A stretch of DNA of 64,000 nt from Endothia cerciana (taxonomy: Eukaryota > Ascomycota > Sordariomycetes > Diaporthales > Cryphonectriaceae), in assembly GCA_026119935.1 (NCBI GenBank), contig JALRMH010000044.1:248001-312000 (forward strand), in the 5' to 3' direction. A program made the translations under genes and the position numbers. Positions 48,251 through 59,624 of this stretch are shown here, piece by piece. Position 1 is the stretch's first letter, and the number at the start of each line of letters is the position of its first letter. The notes under the pieces are model-generated. The model saw nothing but the letters and a program-made list of their open reading frames with translations, was not told the origin of the DNA and searched no databases.

Positions 48251-49152
48251 ATATCAAACCCTCCGTGGGGAAGAATTTGATGTAGATGTAGACGTGGACC
48301 GGTGAACGGAAAAAACAATAGAAGCCTGTTGAACTGTACAGACAATCTTCCGATGGCAAGGAGAAGTGAGGATCGTTCGAGATGTGGGATACTTGAACAG
48401 ATACCTTGAGTTGAGTGCCAGAATCAAAGACAGCATAGGTGTCCAGTGTAGAAAATGCACAAGAAATAAACGTATTGCTCGCTTTCGGGACAGACCGAAG
48501 GAGGTTTCGAAGGCGGACCCCACGGAGTCCACGCCCTACTTGCTCCCAATATTGCTATGCCTCACGATGCGATTATTGATCGTGCTCAGGGTCCCGACGA
48601 GAAAACAGCCCATAATTAGCTGAACTTTCCTTTCATGTTTCGCATAAGTCGTAGAGACCGAGATACATTACTGGGAGAGAATATACAACAACTCTCTGTG
48701 ATCTCCCCCCTTCCAAACACTAGTCCAACCATTTATTTCAAGAGACGCGTTAATCGTCTTCAACCAGCGTCAGGCCCAAGGCTCTCAGAATACATTATTC
48801 ATACATATCTCTATTCAGAAAAGACGTTCAGGAATTCCTGCCAACAAGAAGCCAGGTGCCCTGGACCTAAGCCTCTAGTGCTGTGCCCACTAAAGCCAAT
48901 GCAATATTGATCCTGTTTTTCTGTAACCCTTCACAGCTAGTAATCATTACACCTAACACCCAGGACGACAGGACAGAATATTGGGCAAGTAAGGTACACT
49001 CAATACCGTCTCTGCTAATATAACCCCTTTATAGCACTCTATAGCTCGTAGGACCGCCAGCGATGGTTACGCACCACTAACCGCTTGGCGATACCTACCT
49101 TCCCATTCTGATCTGTGTAGTGGTAAGGGCATTATCTTGCTCTATTTTCCAT
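48251..49152. other. Intergenic region between CCT5 and the MFS gene
   Basis: About 900 nt between two stop codons (convergent). It holds the CCT5 3' UTR and, at its right end, one copy of an LTR-like direct repeat (48921-49073). No gene was seen. Confidence 0.5.
48921..49073 (+). repeat. LTR-like direct repeat, left copy
   Basis: Shares a diverged but clear similarity with 51531-51658 in the same orientation. Shared blocks include CTAGTAAT(C/T)ATT(A/G)CACC, then TACTC(A/G)A(T/C)ACCGTCTCTG(C/T)TAAT, then T(C/T)(G/T)TAGGACCG. Many differences are transitions. The left copy has an extra stretch of about 28 nt after CACC. Both ends read ...CA. It may be the remains of two LTRs or solo insertions of the same family on either side of the MFS gene. 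Confidence 0.55.
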
Positions 49153-51005
49153 TTATTCTGGCTTCTCGTGGCCCTGGGTCTTGATCTGAAGGAACGGCAC
49201 GATGGGAATGCTAATCGCGGCGCAGGCCATGGCAAACCAAAAGGTCGCAGCGTACGGCTCAAACGCATCGTGCGCGTAGTAACCCGTGGTGGCAGGGTTC
49301 TCGGCGACACTTGTGTAGATGCCAGTGCTGAGGCCGAGGCCGATGGTGACGGAGAGCTTGGTCACGGTCTGGAAGATCGAGCCTGCTACGGACTGCTGCG
49401 ATCTGGGCAATGACGAGACGACGTACATCTTTTGGGGACAGGATTATTAGCCGCACACGCCAAGCGGAGACGTGTGCACTCACGTTGGCGACGTTGAACC
49501 CGAACTCTGTTCCGACGAGAACGATGATCTGGGCCGGGAATGTGAATGCCCAAGAGTCACCAGCATGCTGGACGGCAACAAGAAGAAACGCGATGGTGTA
49601 AGCGGCCGCCCCAAGCGCTATCAACAGCTTGTTGGAAACACTATGTAGTACCAGCCCTGCGACGGTCTAGGGCGTATCGTCAGTATTCTTTGCCCATTAA
49701 TCCAGCGCACTTGGGAACTCACATTAACAACGATTCCGCTAACTACCATGGGCAGCATATGTACCGCCGTGATGAGAGCAGAAAATCCGAACAAGTCTTG
49801 GGGATAGAGAGCGGCGAAGAACATCATCGGCGGGAATGCCATAAAACCGAGGAACAGTATAATGATAAGCTGCGTGGCATTAACGAATGTCTTTGAGGAG
49901 CTCTTGTCAAACGTACCAGAGTAAACTCCTTACCGCGCCAAATGTTAAGTGGCATAAGTGGGTATGTAAATACATGCTCCCACCATAAGAAAGCCCCCAT
50001 GAATATGACGCCTAATATAATGATGACCAGCACATACGGCGTCCTCCAGCCTTCGGGAGCATTTGGGCCAATGCTGAGCATAGTGCGTGAGCATGTACGA
50101 TCGCGGCTCCTGGAGCAGCACAATGCTCACCTGATTCCCGTGGAGAAGAGTCCGATGCCGGCAATGGTCAAAGCCGCGCCGACAATATCAAACCGGCCCA
50201 GCGTCTGTCTCGACAGCGGCAGTTTCTCGCTATCGTCCACGGGCACCACAAAGCCCGCGATCACTGCCACCGCGGTGTAGACGATGGCGAGCAGCCAGAA
50301 GGATGCCCGCCAACCGAATAGCTGCGTCGCGATCCCGGAAAATACGGAACCGAAGACGAAGCCAAGGGGGTTGCCAGCGCTGAAGCACGCGAAGGCGTAG
50401 TTCTTCCTCCTGGAGGGTTTCTCATAGACGCTACCCAAGATACCCTGGGCCGCGGGGACGACGAGCGCGGATGCCAGCCCTAGGATGCCATTGAAGACGT
50501 CGAGGGTAATGCCATTATGGGGAGAAGCCGGTGGCCACGGCGAAGATGATGAAGAGACCGAGGCCTACAAGGAGCATGGATCGGCGGCCGCATAGATCTG
50601 CGAGCTTGCCAAAAAGGAGGAGGAACGAGCCCGATGTCAGCCTATTGTCGGTTGTCAGTGTCTTAACATGCTCTCAGTATAGCGACAATTCCAGCCATGG
50701 ACTCACGCCGAGGAGGCTGTCATCCATGTCATCTCAGACGTTGACATCTGCAGGTCAACTCCCGCGAAGGAAGATATGACGATCGTGCAGCCTTGGAGAG
50801 AACTAGGTATGGCCACACCCATTGACGCTACTAAGGTGAATAAAATCTCGTGCCATGTTGCCCTGAAGCATGCAGGACGAGCATTCGGCGACGAGGCAGA
50901 TACAGCCTCAGGCGAGCCCCCCCCCCCCTCCTCTCGGGGTGGCGGCGTTCCTCCTCCATCGGGGTCCAGAATTGGCATCTCAAAGTATTGCCCAAATGAA
51001 GCCAT
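49153..51005 (-). CDS. DHA2-type MFS drug/metabolite transporter with apparent frameshift (possible pseudogene)
   Basis: Six exons: 51005-50707, 50641-50131, 50073-49917, 49869-49723, 49666-49484 and 49428-49153; about 523 residues if exon 2 were continuous. The introns are 65, 57, 47, 56 and 55 nt and all fit phase. The sequence reads as a 14-helix-type major facilitator: first helix LFTLVASMGVAIPSSL, motif A-like FGKLADLCGRRSML, FGWRASFWLLAIVY, MAFPPMMFFAALYPQDL. Exon 2 is interrupted. The frame through ATGFS meets TAA near 50515-50520, while the continuing sequence (NGITLDVFNGILG) lies one base ahead, beside a run of four C on the coding strand (50519-50522). A 79-nt intron that would skip the break has a poor donor and would delete a helix. 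An alternative start is ATG at 51074. The gene is either recently broken or carries a sequencing error. Confidence 0.8.
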
Positions 51006-51731
51006 TGCAACGTTGTCGTCTGCCTGAGGCCCTCGTTCGTCCTGGCGAGAATGTCGTCCTAGTTTGAGCGTCATCCCGGCAACCGCAGAGTTCCCAATGC
51101 TCAGCGCCCTTTCCACTGCCCGCCTGAATGCCTGGGGACTGTTCCTACGGTAGATTGTCACGGCTGCTGGCGTAATCAGGACGCTGCGTAATGCCAAATC
51201 ACGGAGGTCTGTTTTATACGTACAATAAATATACCGGCTTTTTATTCTTACTGTTAAAACAGTTGAATCCTTCTAACTTATTAACACAAGATAAGAACAG
51301 AAGTTGAAGACCTTGGTCCCGCAAGAGGATCAGACCTAAGGACCTCGGGATACGGCAGGATCCTGACATGACCCATTCCAACATGTGGGTCAGGGTAGAG
51401 GCCAAGGAATGAGACAGTACCACTGGATGCCAGAAAAAAGTCCACTGCAGTAAGACGTGCAGATGTGGACAGTGTGACAGCACGGTAAAGCTCTTCAGTC
51501 GTCGGTCTTAGTTGTCAGTTGATATTTATACTGACTAGTCTCACACCTAGTAATTATTGCACCTCGTAAGCCACAACAAACGTATACTCGACACCGTCTC
51601 TGTTAATAACAGCCCTTTTGGCACTTCAGGACTCTTAGGACCGACCGTGATCACTACAAGATGAGACTCGGATTATGTCGGCTCAGGCTTCAGAAAGTGA
51701 AGGGTGGGAAGTTGCTACTTGTAAGAGCCCT
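51006..51731. other. Intergenic region between MFS and aminotransferase genes
   Basis: About 730 nt upstream of the MFS start and downstream of the aminotransferase stop. It holds an AT-rich stretch near 51215-51300 and the right copy of the LTR-like repeat. No gene was seen. Confidence 0.5.
51531..51658 (+). repeat. LTR-like direct repeat, right copy
   Basis: Partner of 48921-49073 in the same orientation. The two copies bracket the whole MFS gene. Sequence to the left (TGTGACAGCACGG from about 51473) may be the original start of the element in this copy. No coding internal region is present. Confidence 0.5.
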
Positions 51732-52970
51732 CTACAGCTCAGCATGGTGTTCGTTGATGCCGTTGACTTGTTGGTCCTCCACTCGCACCTCAAAGCGCCA
51801 TCCAAACTCATCCGGTGCCTTGCCCAGCTGAATTGCCTTCAGCTGGGACAGGAGCTTCAGATATACCGGCCCTGGATTGGCTTGCCCATCCTGAAGATAC
51901 ACAATTGCCTCGTGTTGGGCCTCAGCCTGCACGCGGTGTGAACCAACGGGCAATCGCCCAGTTGTAAGCCCGGAGTACCCGCGAGTGATGGATCGAATAG
52001 GCGCGAGGGCTACCCCCGTGCCCGCTCCCAGCACCTCACTAAACTCGGGTAGCTCTGTATACGGGATGGGTCGCTTTTCCACGTTCCAGCCAAAGACCTT
52101 GCTAGCGATGTCCTGCACGCTGGCGCTAGTGACGCTGTCGATGATAGATGGTGCGTCTGGTACCACGATGGTAACTGTTCCATCCTCACCGGAGCGCACG
52201 CCCAGGAAGCCACACGTGCTGAACTCGTCGACCTCTTCGTGGCGCAGGCTGTCGAGGTGGAGAGTAATCCCAAAGCCTTCCGCCCTCGCCTGGTCGGTCC
52301 ACCGCAGCACGGGAGCGTAGTTTCCGCCCACCTTGGCATGGCCAACACCACGAGGGGCAGCACGGTCGAAGTCATCCAGGATCAGCGCCTTGACAGCCTG
52401 TGTCCCATCGTGTACGCCTCCCGGGGTAGGGGCGCCGAAGACGCAGAACGTGTACTCGGTTGCTGCGACCGGAGGGAGAATTCCTCTTGATCCATACAAC
52501 AGCGGGCGGACATAGAGCGCCCCGCCGGGCTCATGAGGAGGGACATATTCGGCGTTCAGGGCGACAGCCGCACGGCATGCTTGTACAAACAGGTCGGTGG
52601 GGACGGGGAGACATCGAGAGGGCCTCAGCCGAGTGCTGGAAACGCAGAGCGTTGCGGTCGGGACGGAAGAGGGCAATGCCATCAGGTGTGCGAAAGGCTT
52701 TGAAGCCCTCCAGCGCTTGTTGCCCATAGTCGAGACCGGGAGCCAGGCCATGGACGCGCTTGTATGGGTCGGTGACGAACCTGAGGGGTGTCCATTTGCT
52801 GGTAGATTTGGAATAAGTCGACTCAATGTGGCCGTTGACTGCCATGAATATCAATAAGCGTTCAAACGTTCTGTATTTCTTGCAAGTATTGGCGCACCTT
52901 CGTGAAGTGTCAAGTCCTTGGTATTGGTCCAGTCAATGGTGCTGGCTGGAGGAGGAGGAAAGGCAGCCAT
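51732..52970 (-). CDS. Branched-chain amino acid aminotransferase-like enzyme with apparent frameshift (possible pseudogene)
   Basis: Two exons (52970-52898 and 52838-51732) with a 59-nt intron. The join gives MAAFPPPPASTIDW, then DLTLHEVNGHIESTYSKS. The sequence matches class IV PLP aminotransferases of the BCAT type: KRVHGLAPGLDYGQQALEGF, FRPDRNALRFQHSAEALSM, VGGNYAP preceded by the Schiff-base Lys in GHAKVGGNYAP, and the EFSTCGFLGV segment. The reaction is transfer of an amino group between glutamate and branched-chain 2-oxo acids. The frame breaks at a run of four C on the coding strand (52605-52608). Upstream it reads SAEALSMSP; the conserved continuation VPTDLFVQACRAAVALNAEY is one base ahead. 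About 392 residues would result without the extra base. The EFST-type variant and its neighbours suggest an accessory paralogue rather than the housekeeping BAT enzymes (inference). Confidence 0.82.
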
Positions 52971-54378
52971 CGCTCAGGAAAGATATCTCCTGTGAACGTG
53001 CCTAGCAAGTTCACGCGTTATCGGGAAGTCTACATTCTCTTCCTCGCAAACCCGAGGCGCTCGCTTCATTTCTTTGGAATTTATAGGGACTGGCGTATTT
53101 ACTATGTCCAGCCACCCACCAAGTTGATGTTCCACCCAGTGTTATGAGCAGTCTGAGGCACGGTGTACCAAAAGGAACATAGTCTCACTTTCGGTTGGCG
53201 TCCTTCTGTCTAGTTCAAACCAAAAGTGTAATTTCTGTCCGCAATTAGATACAATGGCCAGAGTGGCTTGGCAGGGTATACCTTTGCACTTGGACCTCGG
53301 GATGGATTCTCACATCACATTAACCTTCGGAGGCGCCAGCCGGTGGCCGAGTATGCAGGAAGGACCAGGTGGTTTCCGATGTGACCTTTGCAGCCTGCAT
53401 CACACGTAAGCGCCTGTGCAGTAAAAGGATCCGTTCCCCAGCTCCTTCTGGGGGACTCCTATGGCCTTCGGGGTTGACACGGCGACACTGGATCTTATAC
53501 ATGCAGCTTTCACCGCCATCGTGAACCTTCCTTGCTTGCATCAAACTTTCACTGCTGCCTCCGTCATTTTGAAAACGTCAGTAGATCGGCAAAGCTAGTT
53601 TATATATCTCTAGCTTCAGCAGTGTATCAACACGAGGGCTTGCGGCAACCTCCCCCTGGTTCAAGCGTTGTGCACTCTCCCTCCAACTTCTTCAATATCC
53701 CCTCTGCGATGTTTCATCAACAGTGGTTTTCAAGTTGGCACTTACTGTCTTTGTCATGCCTCGAGCAAGGTAGCCCGTGTAACTCTTGTATGACAGGATC
53801 TGCGATCCCCTTTGCTGGCTGTTGCGCCGTTGGGACATTCTCTTCCGCTCAATTTGTCGATGAACATGATGCCAAGGTCTTACCTGCACATAGAGGCCTT
53901 GCAGATACGCAGGTCTCACCGCCGCACCTGAGACTAAAGCATGTAATACTGTAGGAGTAGTTGGGTGGGGTACAGAAGTTGGAACGATGTAGTGCTGGCG
54001 TGATACATGCTTCGTGTCACGGTCTTGTCTAGCCTCGGAAATACACGGTATATGGACATGGGATTTACTCTTTGCAAGTCTCTGGTAAGGGACGGCGTTT
54101 ATGGAGGCCAGCACGGTCTCCCTTGCTGATCGAAACCGGCGCTGCCATTGCTGAAATGCGATGTATCCTAAGCCATAACCGGCCTTTATGTGTTGCAAAC
54201 TAGCTATAAAGTCGAGGGCCTTCTCTGCGCCCTCTCATTACACCGTGCAATAACTAAGCCCACAGCGCTCTGCCACTGCGTAACCGATCGGCTGACTTAT
54301 TTTCAACCGGGCTCGCTTTCTCTTGCCTTGCCATTCTATCAAAAAAAAAAAAAAAAAATCATAAGCATCCATACCGAG
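52971..54378. other. Divergent intergenic region, no gene seen
   Basis: About 1.4 kb between the starts of the aminotransferase and methyltransferase genes, which run away from each other and may have shared control. A poly-A run (54342-54358) sits 20 nt upstream of the methyltransferase ATG. Frames such as 53692-54198 show nothing recognisable. Confidence 0.5.
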
Positions 54379-55315
54379 ATGGGCTCAATGACGACTCCCG
54401 ACTCGACCCGTGCCGTAGCTGCCATCTTCAACCCGGCCATCGCGGCACCAGCCATCGCAACAGCCTGGGAAGTTGGTCTGCTGGATGAGTTGCAGCGTGC
54501 GTGACTTTGCCGCAAGACATGACCTTCACTATGAATCCCTCCAGGGTCTGGCTTCTGCTCTTGCCGCTGTCGACGTCGCCAAGCTGGAACGGGGCGCCGT
54601 CACCCCGGGCACGCTGCTAGATGAAGCCCGACGGACGGCGTCTCTGTTCCACTGGCTCGCCCTCGGGTCGGGGCCGCTCTTCTCGCGCATGCAGTACGTG
54701 TTGCGTAACGAGAATCGGCATGGGGAATATTACACCCGTGACTCTGCCGCCATTGCGTACGCCTGTCGTGATGGTGAGTTTGAAGCCAGCCCCTCCCCCC
54801 CTCCAAGAATTTTAGATCAGATGGCATCCTCAAGACGTCCCATTCCCGTCCCTGTATTCTGCAATGCTGACATAGGTATCGAAGCCAACGCTGTCCACTT
54901 CGACCCGGTCTTCTGGGCCGCCATGGACGAAATCGACTATAAAGTCACCAGGGCCGTGGACCTGGGGAGCGGGAGCGGAGAGCGGCTCATGCAGATTCTC
55001 GAGAGGTACCCCGGCACGACAGCACTCGGCGTCGACATCGCCGCTCCGGCGGTCAAGGCCGCCAGGGCCAATGCCCTGGCTCGTGGCTTTGGCGATCGCC
55101 TTTCCTTCACAGAGGGCGACGTGCTGAACCTCGGCTACCGGGAGGAGTTCTCCCAGGTTGACCTTCTGACGTCCTTCCTGATGGGCCACGACTTCTGGCC
55201 CCGGGAGAACTGCATCGCTACACTGCGACGCCTGCGTGAGGCGTTCCCCAAGGCACGGCGCTTTTTCCTGGCTGATACTACTAGCAGAATAGGGATCAGA
55301 GGGGCATTTGCATGA
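54379..55315 (+). pseudogene. SAM-dependent methyltransferase, frameshifted and C-terminally truncated
   Basis: The first ATG starts MGSMTTPDSTRAVAAI, continuing FNPAIAAPAIATAWEVGLLDELQ, an N-terminal helical region seen in secondary-metabolism methyltransferases. At 54493-54504 the frame runs into TGA, while the continuing sequence (VRDFAARHDLHYESLQGL) is in another frame, so a small indel has occurred. An intron follows at 54774-54875 (GTGAGT...CATAG, 102 nt), joining ACRDG to IEANAVHFDPVFWAAM. The SAM-binding motif VDLGSGSGERLMQILE is intact, with ALGVDIAAPAVKAARANA and FTEGDVLNLGYREEF after it. The protein ends abruptly at ADTTSRIGIRGAFA, before the last 80-100 residues expected of the family. 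Both defects point to a dead gene. Its original substrate is unknown. The neighbouring transporter and aminotransferase suggest a small metabolite locus. Confidence 0.8.
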
Positions 55316-55617
55316 TTAGTGTACTAGGTCCGAGAACCAATAGGACCCAGTATCGTCGCTCCGTCCTCACTTAGTGCTATTACTATTCCCGAATATTGGA
55401 ATACGGCATAATTAAATGGTCATAAAGGGTACCCAAGATTATAGAATATGATAGATTATGCGTCTCGTTCAAGCCGCTGACGAAGAAAATAATGGCGGGC
55501 AGTGCCGAACGCATCACTCAAGGCCAGTGGGCTACGGAGCTCGACCTGGATTCTCTTTCAAAACGAAACGATAACGCTGTCGTTGAAATAGAGACGCGAT
55601 TGAAAGGGACGTACACC
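55316..55617. other. Short convergent intergenic region
   Basis: About 300 nt between the end of the truncated methyltransferase and the stop of the HECT gene. It is AT-rich near 55370-55460. The missing end of the methyltransferase is not readable here in any frame. Confidence 0.6.
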
Positions 55618-58600
55618 TCACGCAAACCCGAACCCCTGCGCATTCTCGAGCGCCATCCCCAAACGCTCCCTCAGCACCTCCCGATCCCGATACTCGGGCA
55701 GCAGGAGCGTGCCGTAGCATGTATACGCCGTAGGCAGGTGTCCGCCCTCGCCGTCCTCCTCACCGTTCTTCTGCACCACGAACTGGACGTTCTTGACGCC
55801 GCCGACGGGGACGCGGTCTGACGCCGTAACGAACTCGAGCAATTTGCGCTTCATACGGTCGTCATACTTCTTAACAATGGCCCAGAAGTCCTTGATCGTG
55901 CGTGAGGACTGCGAGTAGCCGACGTAGCGGGCCGCACGGCGCAGCTCAGAGATGTCGATCTCCTGTGCGCCCTCGACGAGGTTCTGTAAGAGCTCGGGCG
56001 TGAGCAGGGTGAGTGACTTGGGGTGCAGGATTGAGCGGAAGCCTTTGGCGAGGGCTTCGTACTGAGGCCGGACGGAGACGTCGGTCATGTAGCGGATATA
56101 GTCGGATACGTAGGCATTGCGGTTGGAGTTTGTGACGTAAGGGGCATCCGCGGGATTGTCGGCAGAGAGTGATGACAGCCCATCTCGGGCGTGTGAAGGG
56201 AATTGTGGCCATTCCTCTGGATCGGGCTGTGTACCAGGCGTGATAGAGTGCATCTCGCGGGAGACATGTTCATTGAACATGCTGGTGGAGAACTCGTAGG
56301 TGACGGCGAAAACATCCTCGACTGCGCCGTTGGACTCGTCCCACTCCAGTAACTCCGTCAGACTGCTGGCGATTTGGGGCCAGCCATCGTTGATGTGATG
56401 TATATCAGTGACGGGCTCGCCCAGAAGCTTGCGATACAGAGCTTTGGGGAAGCTGACGGGTAGGGTCAAGCCATTGTAAACTGCCAGACCAATAAGCAAA
56501 CCCACGAGTTCGAACTTCCAAGTTGGCTCAAGTGATCCTGGCTGAAACCATGCCATCCGGTTCCGTTCATCGACGGTGAAAGCTCCAAAGGCAGGATCCA
56601 AGGCCTCGGCAACGGCAAGGCGGAAGAACTCCTGCTGGACGCCACCAGAGTCGAATCCTTCCTCGCCTGTATCCTCCCCCAGATGTACCTTCAGAGGTCT
56701 GAGCAATTCTCTTTCCTCCCGCCTCCATAGCTGATCGAATGCATCCCTCAAGACTGTCTTGCGGCTAATGTCCAGGATGAGAAACCTGGAAGAAGCCGTA
56801 CGAAGTAAATCCTGGAGCACGCTCTTATGGTGCGGATTGTAGACCAGCGTTTGTTGCTCGAACAGCCGGTCCAGTCGGCTCTTCAGAGAAGCAGCCTCCT
56901 CGTGTGCATGGCTCATCCGGGAGAAGTTGATGGCACGGAAGTATGTTATCAGTGTGTCGGAATTGAATATGTACGGAAAGTCGAGTAAGTGAGTCTTTTG
57001 TTTGGTGGACGTGAAAGACAGCCATGCCACAGGCATTTCGACAATGTCGAGCCGGTCGGCAAAGTAGTCGGCTTGAAACTGCTTGTGCGCAATCCGAAGG
57101 GCCTGGGCTTTTTTATCTGTGCAGTAGTCAATATCACGATTGTCATGACAACACCAGTGACCAAACACTCACGTATGGCATCTGTCAATGCGAGAGCTCC
57201 ACCAAAGGGACCGTCACCGGGAACCTCCGGACTCCCGTCCCACTCCTGAAACATCACGCAGCGAGCCCAATCCAGAAGCAAGGTCGACATGCGTGTCTCA
57301 TGAAGGCCTTCCTCGTTGCTCTCACTAAGCGCGTCGAGCTGGGCGAAAAGAGGCGCCAGGATACCCGGCTGGACCACTATGTCGTCACCAAAGGTGAGCT
57401 CCTGATCAATCATATCATCGAAGTATCTACGCGTCGTAATAGCGGTCAAGAGCCTCCTTGCTAGTCGCATCACCAGATCGTGAGAAAAGGCGTCGTCGTA
57501 CTGAAGACACAGCTCTGTAGATTGACCGCCTTTCGCGGAGAGACTCAGTCCTTGTGACCGTAGCCGCGACATCTCCAAGATCTGGCCCTCTTCCGACACC
57601 ACAGGCACTGCTGCAATCAAGGCATGTAGACAAATCGACATGAGACGCCCTGCCTCAGCGTTGGACAGGCTCAGCGACTGTTTTGGAAATAACCTGGCTG
57701 TGGGTGAGCGGAGAGACTGCACAGGTTTTGGGGGCGCGAAAAGGTGGGCAGCAGACAGCCAGAGGCAGTGGTAGACCAGCGTCGGTGCCACCCTCGTCAT
57801 TCTGAGCATGCAGTACCACAGCGTCTGTGAATCAACCAGCTCGCCCTCGACCGTGAATGAGCGGATCAGAGCATGAGGGTCGCTGAGGATGTAGAAGAGG
57901 CTCTGCTCGATGAAGAGCTTCCACTCAAGCTTCAGAGCGGGGGACCGAGGGAGTCCTCTCGATTTTGACCTCCTCTTCAGCTTGCTCCTCCGATTCGAAA
58001 AGCCGACCAGGGATTTGGAGACCTCCGCCGGCTCTAGTAAACTCTGTTCACGAGTTCCGTCGTCTTGAAGTATGTCGCACATGAAATCCACCACATCGAC
58101 ACTGAGGACGGAGACGGCCTGTGGGAGGAACGAATCGTACGTTAACTCGGCGTCGGAGTCCGGGGTATCTGCAGATATATCGCTTGTTGATAATTCGGAG
58201 GGAGTCCTCTGGACAGTCTTCTCCTGAGATGTCATTCCTCCCAGCGCTGGAGACCCATCTCTTGCTGGTCGACTGGTATCTTCCGGTGATTGGGTAGGGT
58301 ACTCCTTGTCAGAACGAGAGTCATCGAACCAGTTGACGGGTGGAACCTGGGATACAGGCCGGGCCAGATTCGAGGCCGTACTCTTGATAGACATTGTAGA
58401 CTTGTCCGCCTGGATACCTGGTTGGCGTGGGGAACGGAGCCCATTGGGGCCATCGTCCGCAAAAGAGTCGACCGGATATGTATCAATTGAGAGCTGCCGC
58501 TTTGGCTGTGCCACAGAGTTCGTGCACACTCTGGTGTTTGAATTACGGCGGAGATTGCCTGGCTGATTATCCGGCAAGGACTGGTGACCATTGGGATGTG

Positions 58601-59624
58601 CATCCTCCTTCTCTTGACCTCTCGTTTCCGATTTCGTACTGCCTTGTCTCATTGTAGATGCCGGTTCCTCTGGAATGGAATAGTCATTGACACTCGCTCC
58701 TCTCGTCGACTTCGGACTGTGTCTCCGCTTGGAGGGTCTTGGCGAGGACGAGGACTTTCTTCGGGAGGGCCTAGGTAGCTTGGTTCCATCTTCCAAGGGA
58801 GTGTCTTTTTGCAGATCGCAGGCAGTCTCGTGCATATCCTCGAGGGCGTTTGGCGTCAGCCATTCTAGCATCTTGAAAGCCACGGTACCAAACATGTTTG
58901 CGGCGAACGACCTGTAGTCCTTGCCCGTATGCTTCTCGACGACATCAAACCTGGGCGACTCCGCCGTTGGAGCATCTTCTCGAGGTGGTGGTGGCCTCAG
59001 CTTGTCCGTCCCGCTGCCTTCTTCCGTAGTGCCCTGCCGTAGATGAATTTTTGTCTTGGCTCTAACTTGGCGAGCCTTATATGAACTAGGAGCACTGGCG
59101 GGGTGGCCTTTCCCAGATGAGCGTATCCTGTCCTGACCGGCCTGCAGACTTGGTTTACGGTAGAATATGAGTGAGTCGATGGCGGCAGGCGGCAGCTTGG
59201 GTGCCCTGAGTGCTGGACAGAGGGCATTCTCCGGGTTGTCCTGGCTGGCCATGTAGACGGCGAGGACCCTCGCGCTGGTGACATTGTATCGTCGTATGGG
59301 TATGCGGCCGACGCTTCGCTTGCGGAAGGAGAAACAGGTCGGGGTGGAGCAGTAGTTGGAGCCACAGCCCTCGCGCAGCTGAACGATGAACTTCTCGACG
59401 AGCTGCTGGAAGCCATGCCTACGGCAGGCGCGGTGGATGACGTAGACTCTCTTTGGATTCTCAATGTTCTCAACGACTGCCTTCAGCTCTGGTGGTGCAT
59501 CCCGGGGCAGGCGGGCGAAGGGTGCGGTCTCCCACAAGCCCGCCAAGAGGTCGGCCTCGACATCGTGGTGTATGGAATGGCTGGCGTTCCCGGCATCGAG
59601 GGGCCGAACGGTGTCTTGCGTCAT
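55618..59624 (-). CDS. HUL4: HECT-type E3 ubiquitin ligase with AZUL zinc finger (HUL4/UBE3A-like)
   Basis: Two exons (59624-57173 and 57116-55618) with a 56-nt intron (GTGAGT...CAG) give 1316 residues. The N-terminus has an AZUL-type zinc-binding region, the N-terminal finger of UBE3A (about 60-110: VEKFIVQLREGCGSNYCSTP, then C-x-SFRKR). A long disordered, Ser/Pro/Arg-rich middle (about 170-560) follows, then a helical region. The HECT domain covers roughly 940-1316: HLGEDTGEEGFDSGGVQQEF, FGAFTVDERNRMAWF, and the C-lobe with LPTAYTCYGTLLLPEY. The catalytic cysteine is Cys1284, 32 residues from the end, and the tail finishes GFGFA as in active HECT ligases. It forms a thioester with ubiquitin from an E2 and transfers it to substrate. 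Yeast Hul4 is the likely orthologue (inference). The gene is divergent from REI1. Confidence 0.92.

Noticed and set aside
50500..50580. An intron to bypass the MFS frame break
   Set aside because: The only phase-compatible choice needs a GTCTCT donor and would delete a conserved membrane helix.
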